NCBI GenBank assembly: GCA_026874595.1
Contig: CM049315.1
Coordinates: 936,501 to 1,000,500, forward strand
Direction of reading: 5' to 3'
Source: Sipunculus nudus
Lineage: Eukaryota > Annelida > Sipuncula > Golfingiida > Sipunculidae
Length of the DNA: 64,000 nt
Below, one piece after another: positions 1 to 12,130 of this stretch. The position numbers were made by a program, and so were the translations under genes. The notes below the pieces were generated by a model, which was not told where the DNA came from, ran no database searches, and worked only from the letters and a program-made list of their open reading frames with translations. Positions within the stretch are counted from its first letter, which is position 1, and every line of letters begins with the position of its first letter.

Positions 1-603
1 TTCACCCTGGAATAATGATAATAAAACATTTGCATTCCTGCTTTCTCCTTTATTCAGTGCACCTGTAGTATTAAATAATCCACGTGCATCCTCTATTTCC
101 ACTTAATGGTTTGTGTTATCCTGGTCTGTTATCTCCTTAATTTAAAAGTTTAGTAACGCATAAACCAATATGCTATTAATCACCATATGCGGGTTGTTAC
201 AGCAGACAATATGTACTCAAGACGTACTTGAAGATGTCGAGATGTGAACTGACATTACAGTGAAACGTGTCAGCAGCAACAGGCGGGCGACTCTTTTCTG
301 AAATGACTAATGTTTCTGTTCAAAACTTTTTTTGTCATAGTTATTTCGTTCCATTGGGCATACAGGACTATGGACTGATGGTTCTTACTTGCTTAGCGGT
401 CTTTGATGCATTTGGAATTACTCAGTTCTGCACAAGTTTTTAAATTTATTTGTAGTCCCTTCTTGAAAGAAAGATTATTATTAACAAAAATACTCTTATT
501 TAAAAAAAAACGAAGAAAATACTTTGAATGTTGAATTCATCATTATTACGGTTCCATAAAGGTTCTGTCAGTCTCATTAATTAGTGTCCTGGGTGATGAT
601 ACA
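1..603. other. AT-rich intergenic DNA
   Basis: I see no coding potential, RNA gene or clear repeat here. A short A-run lies near 500-510. Confidence 0.6.
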
Positions 604-807
604 GAGGCGACGAAATGATTAAAAATGTAATGTAACAGAGGCGACGTAATGATTAACAGACTGATGATAAAGAGGCGACGTAATGATTAACAGACTGATG
701 ATAAAGAGGCGACGTAATGGCTAACAGACTGATGATAAAGAGGCGACGCAATGATTAACAGACTGATGATAAAGAGGCGACGCAATGATTCTCAGACTAA
801 CCATCAC
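604..807. repeat. 34-bp tandem repeat, about 6 units
   Basis: The core GAGGCGACG recurs at 604, 638, 672, 706, 740 and 774, exactly 34 bp apart. Each unit continues with TAATGATTAACAGACTGATG and a short tail. The first unit is divergent and the middle ones are nearly identical. The 34-bp period is not a multiple of three and no frame stays open, so this is a non-coding minisatellite. Confidence 0.9.
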
Positions 808-1707
808 GCGAGTCACGTGGGACCTGAATTCATAACGAGATAAGGCGCCTTAATTCCACACGATGCCTGGCGTGAGGAAATCGAATTAAGTCCTTTCTCT
901 GTGCTCATAGATTGATCAGTTCATATTTCTACTGACATCACAGCCAGCTAAACCATTGAGACCTTGCACCCAATCACTGATATTGACTGTCTCGGCAAAA
1001 TTGACGTTATATAAGGGCACTCCTGTTCCAAGAAATGGCGTGGAAAACTTAACGCAACGTCTTCTGTTGCCGGAGTCTTCTTATCAGAGATATTAAATAA
1101 AATCGCCAAAAAGAAGCCCTGCGAAAAAATTATAAAAATGCAGTATACTTGACACACCATCTTAAAAATTTTATTGGCTGTCCCCATACAACATACATGC
1201 CCTTTTGATCACTTTATTTTTAATAGCGTCATATATTCAGATTGTTTTCAAGTTAAACTTGGTTAATGATTATAAAACTCTAACAGAAAAAAAACAGCCT
1301 CATGTATTTAAATTTTTGATAACGCATAAATAATTTATTTTCAATGTGAATAAAGAAAAACATGGACTTCCCAAGACATGAAAAGACACAATATCGAGAA
1401 AACTTTACTTGGCGAATATAATGCCAACAACAGAATATGTTACAGGGGATGCACCAAGATTTCAATAACAGATTCGTTGAGAACCCGATATTTCGCCCAG
1501 AATAATGATGTGAAAACGATGCAAGTCACTCGGGTTACTTTCTTGTCGCATCATCCTGCTCAACCCTCACCCCATTTTACATATATACTAAAACCCACAT
1601 GTCACGGATGTCAAAGTGGGTATTGACAGATCATTAATTTCGATATCAACATTACTATATTAATTTTATACAATTTATTCATGGCTTCTGGGTTTTATTT
1701 TGTACTT
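808..1707. other. Intergenic DNA, nothing recognised
   Basis: Short open frames occur on both strands (948-1187 and 1280-1465 minus, 1378-1626 plus). None has a recognisable domain or sensible composition, and I treat them as chance. Confidence 0.5.
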
Positions 1708-1860
1708 AAACGTTGTTTTAGTCATTTGACAAACGTTGTTTTAGTCATTTGACTAACGTTGTTTTAGTCGTTTGACAACCGTTGTTTTAGTCATTTGACA
1801 AACATTGTTTTAGTCATTTGACAAACGTTGTTTTAGTCATTTGACAAACGTTGTTTTAGT
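1708..1860. repeat. 23-bp tandem repeat, about 6.6 units
   Basis: The unit begins AAACGTTGTTTTAGTCATTT and continues GAC. Copies start at 1708, 1731 and every 23 bp after that, with scattered single-base changes (for example CATT to CGTT). The AACGTT palindrome recurs once per unit. It is non-coding. Confidence 0.92.
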
Positions 1861-4510
1861 TTTAACTGTTTTATTCTGACGCTTTAAAAATCAAAAGGGG
1901 CTTGACTGATCGGTACGTGTATCATCATTGTAGTCATCTTTGCAGACCGTCATGGTTTGTAAAGGGTGTTCTTTCGAGGAAAATCCCTGGCGAATGTACA
2001 GTGCTTCAGGGATTTTTCTGTAAGATTCATTTTAAAAGTATTGACAAACTATATGTCAATATGAAAGATCACCCGTTACAGCGCGTGAGCCACTGGGAAT
2101 CGACACTTGTGTCACAAAATATTCACTGTAATGGTTTATCTGTGACATAATTTTATATTGTATCATATGTTATTGTAGGATGAATTTTATTTTATCATGG
2201 TTTATTATTCTGAATCATAAATACACATTATCCAAAAAAAGAACAAAAATAACCAAGGCACATGAAGGCCACCGTGCGGCCGATAAATTATAAAATTACA
2301 TGCTGCTAAAATATGAAAGTGTAAAGGATTCAAAACTATCACCTCACCCTAGGGGCAGCGATAAAGTTTGGAATGAAAATGAAATAACTTTACCTCGATG
2401 AACGATAGAGGACGACTAGTTTTCAGAACTTTAAAGGCACGGGAAGGTATTACGAACGAATTATTTACACTCCGTAACGGATATCTAAGGCTTATTTGTT
2501 TATTATTTGTTAAAGGTTAACAGAGTTTCACCCGGGCTGCTGAATCTTTGGAATCCGATGACGAAACAAATTCCATTCGTCAAATCTCGTAATCATTGAT
2601 TTATAAAACATGTGCATCAATATTATATAGCATGGTGTAAACGGAAACAACATGAAGGCTGGTACTTTGGTAATAACCATTCAGAAAAAAAGGGAAGTGA
2701 AACTATGTCCGTCGGTCTATAAGTCTTCCGAGTATATCACCTTTTTCTACAAGGATTTGCCCTTTTTACGGCCGCCAGATTTGAAAAACAACAGCGTTAA
2801 CCTGTAGACACTGCTTCTCCCCAACTCTGGGCACTAGAGGCATCCATTTGTGTTTATAAATGACACATCTGAAGAAGACTTGCTATTTCCAGACAGAATA
2901 GACTGCATTATATAGCAGAAAAATACATGCTATATTCAACGTGGACCCCCTGTTGTGTAAAATGACAATAAATCACTTTCTTTCATTTCTCTCTGCCTTC
3001 GCTTAATCTTATCAAGTAGTAGTTTGTATGGACCGGCAAACCTGTACGTTCCGTCTCGGCACCTGACATGAAATGATCCCTGCTCAGCAGCACCTCTGGG
3101 CGTGCGTCATTGGACTTGTCATACTTCGTTTATTCACGTGAGGCATTGATCGCTCCCACGAGAAAACGGACAATGGTTATGAATCGGACAATTCCCATTC
3201 AGGGTGAAAAGAGGAAAAAAGCCCGGCTATCGATGTGTCCTTGTCTTTGGGAATCACAATTCTGTTAGTGTAATATTTGAAGTCTGAATTTTCCTCGATA
3301 CCCCCCCCCCCCCCCCCGATGTACTCTTAAGGTGAACTTGAGGAAATTTCTTAAATGATAGGGTTTGACTTACACATATGACATCTACTATAGTATGTTT
3401 AATTTGAAATTACTGAAAGCAATGGATTCTACAAAAGTAAAATCATAAAAATAGTAAACTCATTTGAGAATTGCATCAAAACGAATGCCGAATGATCGTC
3501 CATGTGGCAAGCATAATCCGTAATATCAGTGAGTGTTGATTTTTTGGTTTCATGGATTGAACCAGTCGTATAATGTGAGACGATCAGTTAGTTTGGCCAC
3601 TGCAGAAACGACGTAATTGACTGCATTAATAACAAGTTTGGTGAAGTAATTTACCCTGTAAAGCATGCCTCAGTATGCAGCGAAATGCGGTGACGAAAAG
3701 GCTAGGAAAGCTAGGGTCTGAAAAGATGAAGGAAGCTATTATAATTTTGCCAGATCAGTAATAAATAATTATTTGATAAATTGTTTAATAAATAAATATG
3801 ATATTAGAATTCCTCAGGCGGATCCTAATGTGGGTTGCACGGATTTGGGGTTAAGTTTCTAAGACTTTTTTTCCTTAAGAAGGATTCTCTCGTTGCATAA
3901 AAATCAGCTGTACCCATCACATGCGTGTTTTTTTTATCTTATTTAGTTCATATCCTCTGGTAAACCTTGTATCTGAAATATGAGTCATGACAGTCCAGTC
4001 TTAATTGTTGAAGTTATGGACATTTTCACTACTACATGCTTTTGATTTTAACGTCAACCCAATATCCTTTCCGTTATCCTCGCCCAAGATGTGTGAAATA
4101 ATAGGCCGATTTGATTATCTAGCACAACTACTTTAGAAAAGCCAGGGTAAAGGTCATTGATTTATTGACAAATAATGTGAGGCCCCGCAGTGTTTATGCA
4201 GACGTAGATGATTCTTTTATTCGAGGTCATGCACGAGGCGATTTTACACCCAGGGAGGCTCGGGTTTAAGGTTATGGGGAAGAATTTCAGAAATAAATAA
4301 AAAAAAAAAAAAAACAGATGAAAATCGATAAGGAACAGGGTCGCTACTTTTACGGCGGTATGAATAATGATTTCACTTATACCTTTCCTAGTGGACGGGG
4401 TTTATAATGGAGTCAGACTTTCATGCAGAAGCTAGAATGTCATCGCATGAAGTCACTAAAATGTAGACTACACATGCTTACACCAAACCTCTTAACGATA
4501 AGGTATGATT
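1861..4510. other. Intergenic DNA with homopolymer runs
   Basis: A long stretch without recognisable genes. It holds a run of about 17 C at 3301-3317 and an A-run at about 4300-4315. Short frames such as 1902-2150 are unremarkable. Confidence 0.55.
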
Positions 4511-4514
4511 TTGC

Positions 4515-5210
4515 TTATTGCTTCACGCCTTTAAGATTTGAATAGTCGCGTTTAAAATTAAGCGAAGAAATTTTTCGAGGTCCATATAAACCTGCATATT
4601 CTGAGCCACCTGCATGCCCACGTTGGCATATGAGACCATGCAGCCAACCCCTCCATCTCTCTCTATCTTTAGCAAACCTTTTTCGTCTCTTTCCAGGTTC
4701 TCCATCCCATCTCAACCCTTCTACCTCTACTGTTCTTGTCTAGTTTATCTTCGGTCTACCCCTACGCCTCTTCCCTTGTAGTGCACCAGGTTAAAGCTAC
4801 TTTTGTGTCACTGTTGTCCTCTTTTCTAATAACGTCCCCTAGCTCCAATGTCTAATTTTGATATAATATGTTACTGAGTTTATTTTTGTGTTTTTGTTAA
4901 GTTCCTCGTTTCTAATTTTCATTGGGCAGTATTTTAAGTATTCGTCTTAAACACTTCCTTTGAAAAGCATCCAGTCTTTTCATATCTGAATCTGACATTA
5001 CTCATGTCCCTGAACTGTACAACAATGCTGATAGTACATTTCTTTTGAAAATTTTTGACTTCGTGTTCGTCTTGTATCTGGTAGATTTCCACAGTTTATT
5101 TAATTTCACAAATGCACTTCTTGCCAAATTCATTCTTCTCTTTATGTCTTCCTGGATCCCTTCCTTGTGTATTTCTGCTTTAATATAAGTAAAACTATCT
5201 AAAATACTAG
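4515..5210 (-). pseudogene. Decayed non-LTR retrotransposon (LINE) 3' ORF fragment
   Basis: Read on the minus strand from about 5200 downward, three broken frames give a series typical of the C-terminal part of LINE reverse-transcriptase ORFs. An ARSAFVKLNKLWKS segment is followed by KSKIFKRNVLSALLYSS and then MKRLDAFQRKCLRRILKI, the stretch that follows the RT fingers and palm and precedes the ORF end. Downstream there is only a loosely matching tail near 4690-4800. Stops and frameshifts interrupt it several times, and no catalytic RT motif or endonuclease domain lies in the fragment. The upstream part of the element is absent, as expected for 5'-truncated insertion. The clade (RTE-, CR1- or Jockey-like) cannot be set from this piece. 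Confidence 0.6.
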
Positions 5211-5396
5211 TTTACGAGGAGAAACGAGATTTAGGGTTTTCGCATTTCCAGAAACGAAAACTGTGTAATTACATGACATTTAAAATATCACCTTTAATCT
5301 CAATACTATGCAAACGTACTGGGGATTAAGCGTATACAGTTAAAGTAAAGGGCGATTAAAAAACGTCAGAGTCAGCCAATCAAATAAAATTAGTGC

Positions 5397-5438
5397 ATAT
5401 ATATATAAATATGAATATATATATATATATATATATAA
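5397..5438. repeat. (AT)n microsatellite
   Basis: Alternating A and T with two interruptions, embedded in further AT-rich DNA to about 5520. Confidence 0.9.
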
Positions 5439-8267
5439 TGATAATAAATACTAAATATACTTTATATGACACATATAAAATAATATATACTTAAATTTAT
5501 ATATATTTTTTTACCATTAAGGTTTTAACCTGAGAGGTTTTTTATTAGAAATGATACTTAACGAAAAATAAGAGTATCGTCAATACGTTTCGCGTATCAT
5601 TTTACACATTCACATTACGTATTGTACTTGAATCGGCTGACCGATACCCAGCCGTATTATTAACAAATTACATATAATTTATCTTTGACCTTATATACCA
5701 GATACTGTTAAAATATGAAGGAATTTTATTCTATAAAGGCCAACCACCCTTTCCAGCGCTTGATACGTGCATCTTCTGACGGGGGTGGTGTCCAACTTCC
5801 AGAATTCCCTGCTCCAAATCTAGTGGTTTGTTGTGCAAAGTTCGCTGCAAAGATCAGCTGCAGCCCGGACAATTCCTTGCTGATAGACAGATGCATCACT
5901 CTGTATAATTTAATATACGCTTCCTCGCTGCCACGTCCACCTTTCCTTGAATTAAAATCAATCATTCAATTTTTTTTTCATTTACGTAAAAAAGAAATAT
6001 TTTACAGAGAATTATACAGAGTAATAAGCAAACTGATATGTTATGGTAATAAAATTTAATTATTCAATAATATGTAGGGTATTTTTGATACCAGCATTGT
6101 AAAAAAAATTGGTTAACATTTATTTAGACTATAGCTGATTTGATTATTATGTACAATCACTCATTTCATCTACCGTAGAGTGGTTTATACAAGCCGGAAG
6201 TAGGCGGTTAAAGCTTATCCTAGACGTCTGCTTGACCTGCGATGTTTCATCCATCAGTTCCCTGTCTCTATTTACAGCCTCCGAGAACTCTCTCTTAATC
6301 TTTCGTCTGGCCTCCATCTTGCCACTAGCCTGTACTCTACAGCCCAGGGGAGCAAGGTGATCTGCTCACCACCTTTCTTACATGTCAAAACATCGTGTGG
6401 TCCCCAGGTAGGGCAAGGGTAATGGAACAGAGGTGATAGTACCAGGGGGTTCGCAAACAGGTCTTGCATACTTACTTTTAAAATCTATGAATATTAGATG
6501 AAATATTGTCAGCATTTTGTCCGAGTTTCCTAGACTAAGTCCAAGTTTGGTACTTCTTGGATTGACATTGATTTGATGCGAGTACATCTAAATAAAGTGG
6601 ATAAGATGGTTATTTTTTTAAATCACCGACAATGTGTACATTAATTCCCTAAGCAGGCTCGTTTTACGTATTTTGGGAAAATCATAATCTTAAACTTTAC
6701 TTTGGAAAAAAATGAACGCAGATGTTCCTGATACAGGGATTTAGCCGTGTTTGAGAGGATTCTGGTTTGAGGACACAAAGAGTAATTGCTAATCCTGCTG
6801 CTTGTAAATCCTACGAATACTTCCTCCTGTTGCGGATAACAATGACCCAAAAAGAAGGTAATGACCCGGCCGACGACAAACAATAACGACACCCGACTCT
6901 GTCAGATAACAAGGTGACTTCAGTCTATTGCCACTATTGTGTTATTATTCTAATTAAATAATTTACATACTTGTGTGAAAATGGAAAACCAGAATACAAT
7001 GATCGGAGAGAATATACTTTACTTTATATGGATCGCCGTCTTGGACATATCGAATTCCTGATATTGTAAAAAAGCGTTCTGTGACTAAACTCCTTTGAGC
7101 AGTCTCTCGCTTCCTTTCGATGAGATCGCCTGTCTCCCTCCCCCAATAACCACCCCCCCCCCCCCCTCCCACCCACCTCTCCCGCCCCTGCCGTGTCATG
7201 TATTATTAACAAGGTAATTCAACCAATTAGGTGCCTCAATGTTAGCTCCTTTGATCCAACAAGACAAATCTTGTTCTTTCTTTACAATACTCGTCTTGCA
7301 ATAAGAGGCATTATCGGGAATCAGACCAATTTTTTAAAGACTCGTAAACCTCCCTAGGTTAACACGTAATATTATTATTAGCGAATACTTGTACAGGGTG
7401 ACATGTTAAAGCCTAGGCTAATCTTCCACAATGCCCTGGTTAAAATGATAACAGTTATTGAAGAAATAAAAAAATGGAATGAGGTAAAAGTGAGTACATG
7501 CATGTAATCATGTTATTTATCGTATGTACAATCTCAGTTGATTTCACAAACATTTCTAAATGTCACATTTCCGCTGATTTTCCTCTAGGACAGTGATCTG
7601 CAAATAGTTGTAGAATGCCGGCATGATGGCCTAAAGTTTTTAATTTTCTTGTTTTGCTTTGCAAAACATCTGCGTTAACACATCACGTCTGACTTCCATA
7701 ATCTCATAAGACATTGGTGTCTGACTATCGCACGACCAGCAGGGACTACTTGTGACCTATCGTGCAATTTGTTATACGACCAATCAAGCGATATTAGACG
7801 AGATTAAAATAGTTACTTTTATTTGTTGAATCCGCTAAGGTGATGTTTTCACGGAATAGCTGGATACGAATTCGACCATGACGATATTTCAGGGAAATAT
7901 ATTGACAGTAAATCCCATGAGTTTCGTAGGCATGCAATACAGGCACATAGCAGCTTAATCAAAACTTGTGGCAGGTGTCAGCTGTGTAGTGGTTATGTTT
8001 TATTTGGTTCAATATGTTTATAAACTTTTATTTATGCGAGTAGCAACTTAACTGTGACAGGTCCCGGGGTGAATTTCATTGTTTTTGCCTGAGGATTATT
8101 GTGTTTCCTTCTTTTACAATGAAAATATGAATCACCCATTTTTGAGTTACACATAATTATCAGTTTTTAGATATAAACAGAAAAAAACAACTATTTTCAT
8201 GCAGCAGCCTATCCATAGCATCACGCGGGGACGACCAGCTGTCTACACCGGAGCCTTGTATTGATCA
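5439..8267. other. Intergenic DNA, no gene recognised
   Basis: The longest frame (5715-6059 plus, 114 codons) overlaps a minus-strand frame and shows no domain, signal peptide or repeated pattern, so I do not call it. A C-run of about 18 interrupted bases sits at 7149-7166. Nothing else stands out. Confidence 0.5.
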
Positions 8268-8785
8268 GATAAACGTGTAGCCGTGAAAGAACGACTCAGT
8301 AGCCATTCTGATATGGCTGAATGGGATAAACGTGTAGCCGTGAAAGAACGACTCAGTAGCCATTCTGATATAGCTGAACGGGATAAACGTGTAGCCGTGA
8401 AAGAACGACTCAGTAGCCATTCTGATATAGCTGAACGGGATAAACGTGTAGCCGTGAAAGAACGACTCAGTAGCCATTCTGATATAGCTGAACGGGATAA
8501 ACGTGAAGCCGTGAAAGAACGACTCAGTAGCCATTCTGATATAGCTGAACGGGATAAACGTGTAGCCGTGAAAGAACGACTCAGTAGCCATTCTGATATA
8601 GCTGAATGGGATAAACGTGTAGCCGTGAAAGAACGACTCAGTAGCCATTCTGATATAGCTGAACGGGATAAACGTGTAGCCGTGAAAGAACGACTCAGTA
8701 GCCATTCTGATATAGCTGAATGGGATAAACGTGTAGCCGTGAAAGAACGACTCAGTAGCCATTCTGATATGGCTGAATGGGATTT
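8268..8785. repeat. 57-bp tandem minisatellite, 9 units
   Basis: GATAAACGTG recurs every 57 bp (8268, 8325 and on), giving about nine nearly identical units that differ at only a few positions (CGG/TGG, ATAGCT/ATGGCT, one GTAGCC to GAAGCC). Because 57 is a multiple of three and the unit lacks stops in certain frames, long frames are open on both strands. The plus frame encodes a charged 19-residue repeat (KERLSSHSDIAERD...), and the minus frame encodes an aromatic repeat (ATESFFHGYTFIPFS...). Neither extends meaningfully into flanking sequence, and the plus frame has no ATG before its first repeat. I call it a non-coding minisatellite. Confidence 0.9.
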
Positions 8786-8839
8786 ATTTTAGTCATAACA
8801 CTACTCATGTCGATGCAACAGCTTATTGCATAATCAATC

Positions 8840-8950
8840 GAGGCCGGGCATACTTCACGAGGCCGGGCATTCTTCACAAGGCCGGGCATACTTCACAAGA
8901 TTATCATCAAGCGAGGCCGGACACACTTCACGAGGCCGGGCATACCTTAT
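8840..8950. repeat. 19-bp GC-rich repeat, 5 copies in two groups
   Basis: AGGCCGGGCATACTTCAC-type units start at 8841, 8860 and 8879, then after an 18-bp interruption at 8914 and 8933. The spacing is 19 bp within each group. It lies just after the 57-bp array but shares no sequence with it. Confidence 0.85.
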
Positions 8951-10290
8951 AAGAACATTACTTTACCGGGACGATAATTTTTACTTTATTCCAAGACGTA
9001 GGAATTAACACAAAAATGTGGTCCTTCTCGTTTCTTGCAAAAGACGGTAGGAAACGGAAATTGTACAATTATACATGGAGATTTATTGATTAGCTGACTG
9101 TACTGGATCACTCACAGACATGCTGGGTGTAAACAAATACGCTTAGCTGTTCCGTCCTTCTCCACGTCACATGGTACTGTTAGACAAGTCTTTTAACAAA
9201 AGTTTATCAAATATGTCAAGTGATATGGCAACTGTGAGAATCTTTTTAAATATAATTACTTATGAAAACCTACTTCCTCGGCGAGATTTTTATTTTATTT
9301 TCGATTTCTCAGTAGAATGTTATGTACCGCTAATAAAAGTGGTGTGGTTGTTTTGGCGTGGATAAAAGGGTGAAAATGGAAAAGGGACGCGTAAATTCAG
9401 CTTATAATCTACAAAAAGGCAACAAGTTTACTAACAGAAGAACACATACATTAATATACTTATATGTATAATACTGTTTCATTACTCGGGCGGATTTCTC
9501 CCTGGGAAAGAATATCTGTCACACACCTGAAACACGGTAGAAAATATAATTTCGAAAGTATTACTTGTACCTAATCCCCTTTAATAGATTAATCAGTTAG
9601 TTTATCAATTATTTCGCATTTGATTTTAAATTGATTGTTGTTCTCAAGTGAATCAGGGAACCTAGAGAACAATCGTCCGTTACTTTCCATTTATATGCAC
9701 AGACTTTATCTTGTCATTACGGGACCACACATCACCTCGACGAGAACTAACGAGTATTCAATAATTAATTAATAATTTACTGGCGGTGCAAGGCACATCG
9801 TTAATTGACAGGCGTGCGGAGGCCGCTTGTCAGTCAGCCGAGACTGTGATTATCCTTATTACCGGCACTTGATAAGTGACACCAATTAATGCAAACACTT
9901 CCCCCTGTACTCTTACACCTGAACGATAATACAGAACATTAAATTTTGTTTAGGCCTGTGTCACAGCCCCAAATTACGCAAGTGCCAGTCTATAAGGCTA
10001 TACAGGTCGTGGAATATGAAATCGCCGCTTGTAATTTCAGTAATGTTTACCTTGACGTATTACTATTTCACGCATATTCGGTCATTACATCGGCAAAATA
10101 AATACCGAATACATTCTTGCTCCAGAATGCCATAGTAAACCACCTACCATCTGTTGCATGTAGACAACTAGTAATGTCGCTGGCTGCGGTACCTGGCTGT
10201 GCAATTTGCAACGAACGGACTTAAATCTTTGATAGAAGACTGTGTTTACAGGGTGGTGTAGGAACACTCGACTGCGTTGTCGAACGAATT
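8951..10290. other. Intergenic DNA, nothing recognised
   Basis: AT-rich sequence with no supported gene or repeat. A GC-richer patch at about 9780-9860 has no recognisable motif. Confidence 0.5.
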
Positions 10291-10401
10291 ATGCGAGAGG
10301 AACGCGGCACCACCGTAAACTACCACATCGCCCCAAGGACATTTTTGTGAAGTGAACCGCGCGGGAGTTTTAGCGATGAGAGCGATCGTAAAAGGAAGAG
10401 C

Positions 10402-10482
10402 ATGGTCGCTGCTAATTATTCAGAGTCTAACGTATCCACGGATGATTGTGAGTGGCGGCTGCAAACTGTTATTTGGACTAAG
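10402..10482 (+). other. Possible short first coding exon (unproven)
   Basis: An ATG at 10402 with A at -3 and G at +4 opens 27 codons, starting MVAANYSESNV. The frame runs directly into AAG|GTGTAT, a usable 5' splice-donor-like sequence at 10483, in phase 0. The piece carries two N-glycosylation-type triplets (NYS, NVS). It lies in a locally GC-rich patch (about 10260-10470) following AT-rich DNA, as a first exon might. Against it: upstream ATGs at about 10291 and 10376 are out of frame, the donor is weak, and no partner exon is recognised in the window. The protein family is unknown. Confidence 0.22.
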
Positions 10483-11070
10483 GTGTATATACAGTTCTCG
10501 AGTTTCATTTCGTCTTTTTCGTCGTGAAAAACTATTTTATTATCAACAATGTACTTTGAAATCAATTCAGAACAGAAAATATAATGACAATATACGACTG
10601 TCACTTACTCTAATAATCCTGATTCCCATGCAAGATGAAACTATTCTTCCAAACAGTTTTTTGGTTATTTTCTCAAAACAACAATATAACAGACAATTGC
10701 ACGGAGTTCAGTGCAATATTTCTCAAACACTACCAAATGTATATTTATCAAATTTTGTATATACGTTTGTTGACATGTAATCTAAAAGGCCTTTTTTCTT
10801 TTTTTTTTCATATCTGTTTTAGTCTAGTAGTTATACGCCATTAAAAAAAAATAAATTGTTTAAATAAACCAATTTTAATGTAAATTTTGACTGCAAAAAG
10901 GCTTTAAATATTCAATAAAAAACGCCTTGAGATATTTGTAATATTGCATGATACTATTTTTAAAGACAAACCATTTGCCAAATGTGAGCTATACCGCGGA
11001 TACATTTCAACAAATAAATTGTGATAAAAATATTTTAAGTTTAAGATCTTTAAAGCAAGTCTGAGACACT

Positions 11071-11073
<3 letters not shown>
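10483..11073. other. AT-rich intergenic or intronic DNA
   Basis: No recognisable coding sequence. Overlapping short frames (10352-10780, 10635-10844) are AT-rich and low in complexity. Confidence 0.5.
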
Positions 11074-11133
<60 letters not shown>

Positions 11134-11168
11134 TATAAATATATATATAAATGTGTGTGTGTGTGTAT
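11074..11168. repeat. (TA)n and (GT)n compound microsatellite
   Basis: About 50 bp of pure TA is followed by interrupted TA and then a short GT tract (about 11151-11166). Confidence 0.95.
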
Positions 11169-11569
11169 ATTAGCATCTAACTGAGAATATTCTGAGGATT
11201 CCAAATATGTATATATCATAACATAACTTTTCTAAAGCAAAATTATACCAAGGTAGTTAGACCTTGTTAGGTCATAAGACCATAATTTGCACTTGCATTT
11301 GAAATTCGGCATTTTCACCCGCATTTTAGAATGGACACATTTGATTTTTAAAATACAAATTCAATTTAAAATTTCATCATAAAATTGCAGAATAAACATG
11401 TATTTTTTATTCAAAAGTGTCACACTCCAATAGGAATAGATCGACACTCCAGGTTCTTTTAAACGGTGAACTTAACTGGCTGACCCTCATAAATACACTC
11501 AAAAAGGTGTTTCACATAAATGAATAGATGATCACTAGATTCCATATTAATACAAAAAAATCCTGTTTA

Positions 11570-12130
11570 CCCCCGGGGTGAACACTACACACGAAAGCTC
11601 AGCTTGTTTACATGGCTGCTGAAGACATGACCGACGCTCTCGTGACATTGAAATGCCAGCTACTAATCCATGCCGCTTACACTGTGTATACACAGGCGAT
11701 CTCTAGCGCTTCACGCCGCTAAACAAATCTGGGGCGACAGCGTTCTCCACTGAAATAGGTGCTCGCCATACAAGGCGAAGATCCTGGATCACTGACAGCT
11801 GTGCTCACAGTCCTCCGATTAGCGTAAACATTGTCCTGGTCTGTTACCGGACTTCACCACGGTAGAAACACATCAGCGGCTTAAAAGCCCTTCTGTAAAA
11901 TACGATTCCACTCTCAAGTCCGTAAGAGAGATTCTGCGTGGCCGTCCGCAGAATCTGACGTTCTACACCCTGAAACATCGTCCCTCATCTGATCAGACAA
12001 TACCCGCCCCTTCTCTGGACCGGTGACAAACATACAGACTTCACACTCGGGCCCTCTGACCTAGGAGTGTCTGAAGCCCTTCCAGCATCTACAGCTTATA
12101 TACGCCTGCTGATGTCACACATCTTGACCG
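11570..12130 (-). promoter_or_regulatory. GC-rich island with TATA/CRE-like promoter
   Basis: A GC-rich, CpG-containing island stands out from AT-rich flanks. On the minus strand it starts with TGACATCA (12110-12117, CRE-like) and, 7 bp further on, TATATAAG (12095-12102), arranged like a TATA promoter firing toward lower coordinates. A perfect 10-bp inverted repeat with an 8-nt loop (11929-11956, arms AGATTCTGCG and CGCAGAATCT) would lie in the transcript. Only short open frames exist (for example 37 codons at 11612-11722 plus, starting MAAEDMTD), none recognised. It could be a promoter with a non-coding first exon, or a transposon promoter. Confidence 0.35.

Noticed and set aside
604-807. 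C/D-box snoRNA array suggested by TGATGA and CTGA words
   Set aside because: The words overlap inside a 34-bp tandem unit, there is no room for guide sequences and no terminal stem. Chance match within a minisatellite.
5715-6059. 114-codon plus-strand frame
   Set aside because: No recognisable domain. An antisense frame covers the same DNA, and the tail is low-complexity.
8265-8792. Repeat proteins of about 165 residues in the 57-bp array
   Set aside because: Open frames on both strands end at the array borders, and the plus frame has no ATG ahead of its first repeat. I kept it as a minisatellite.
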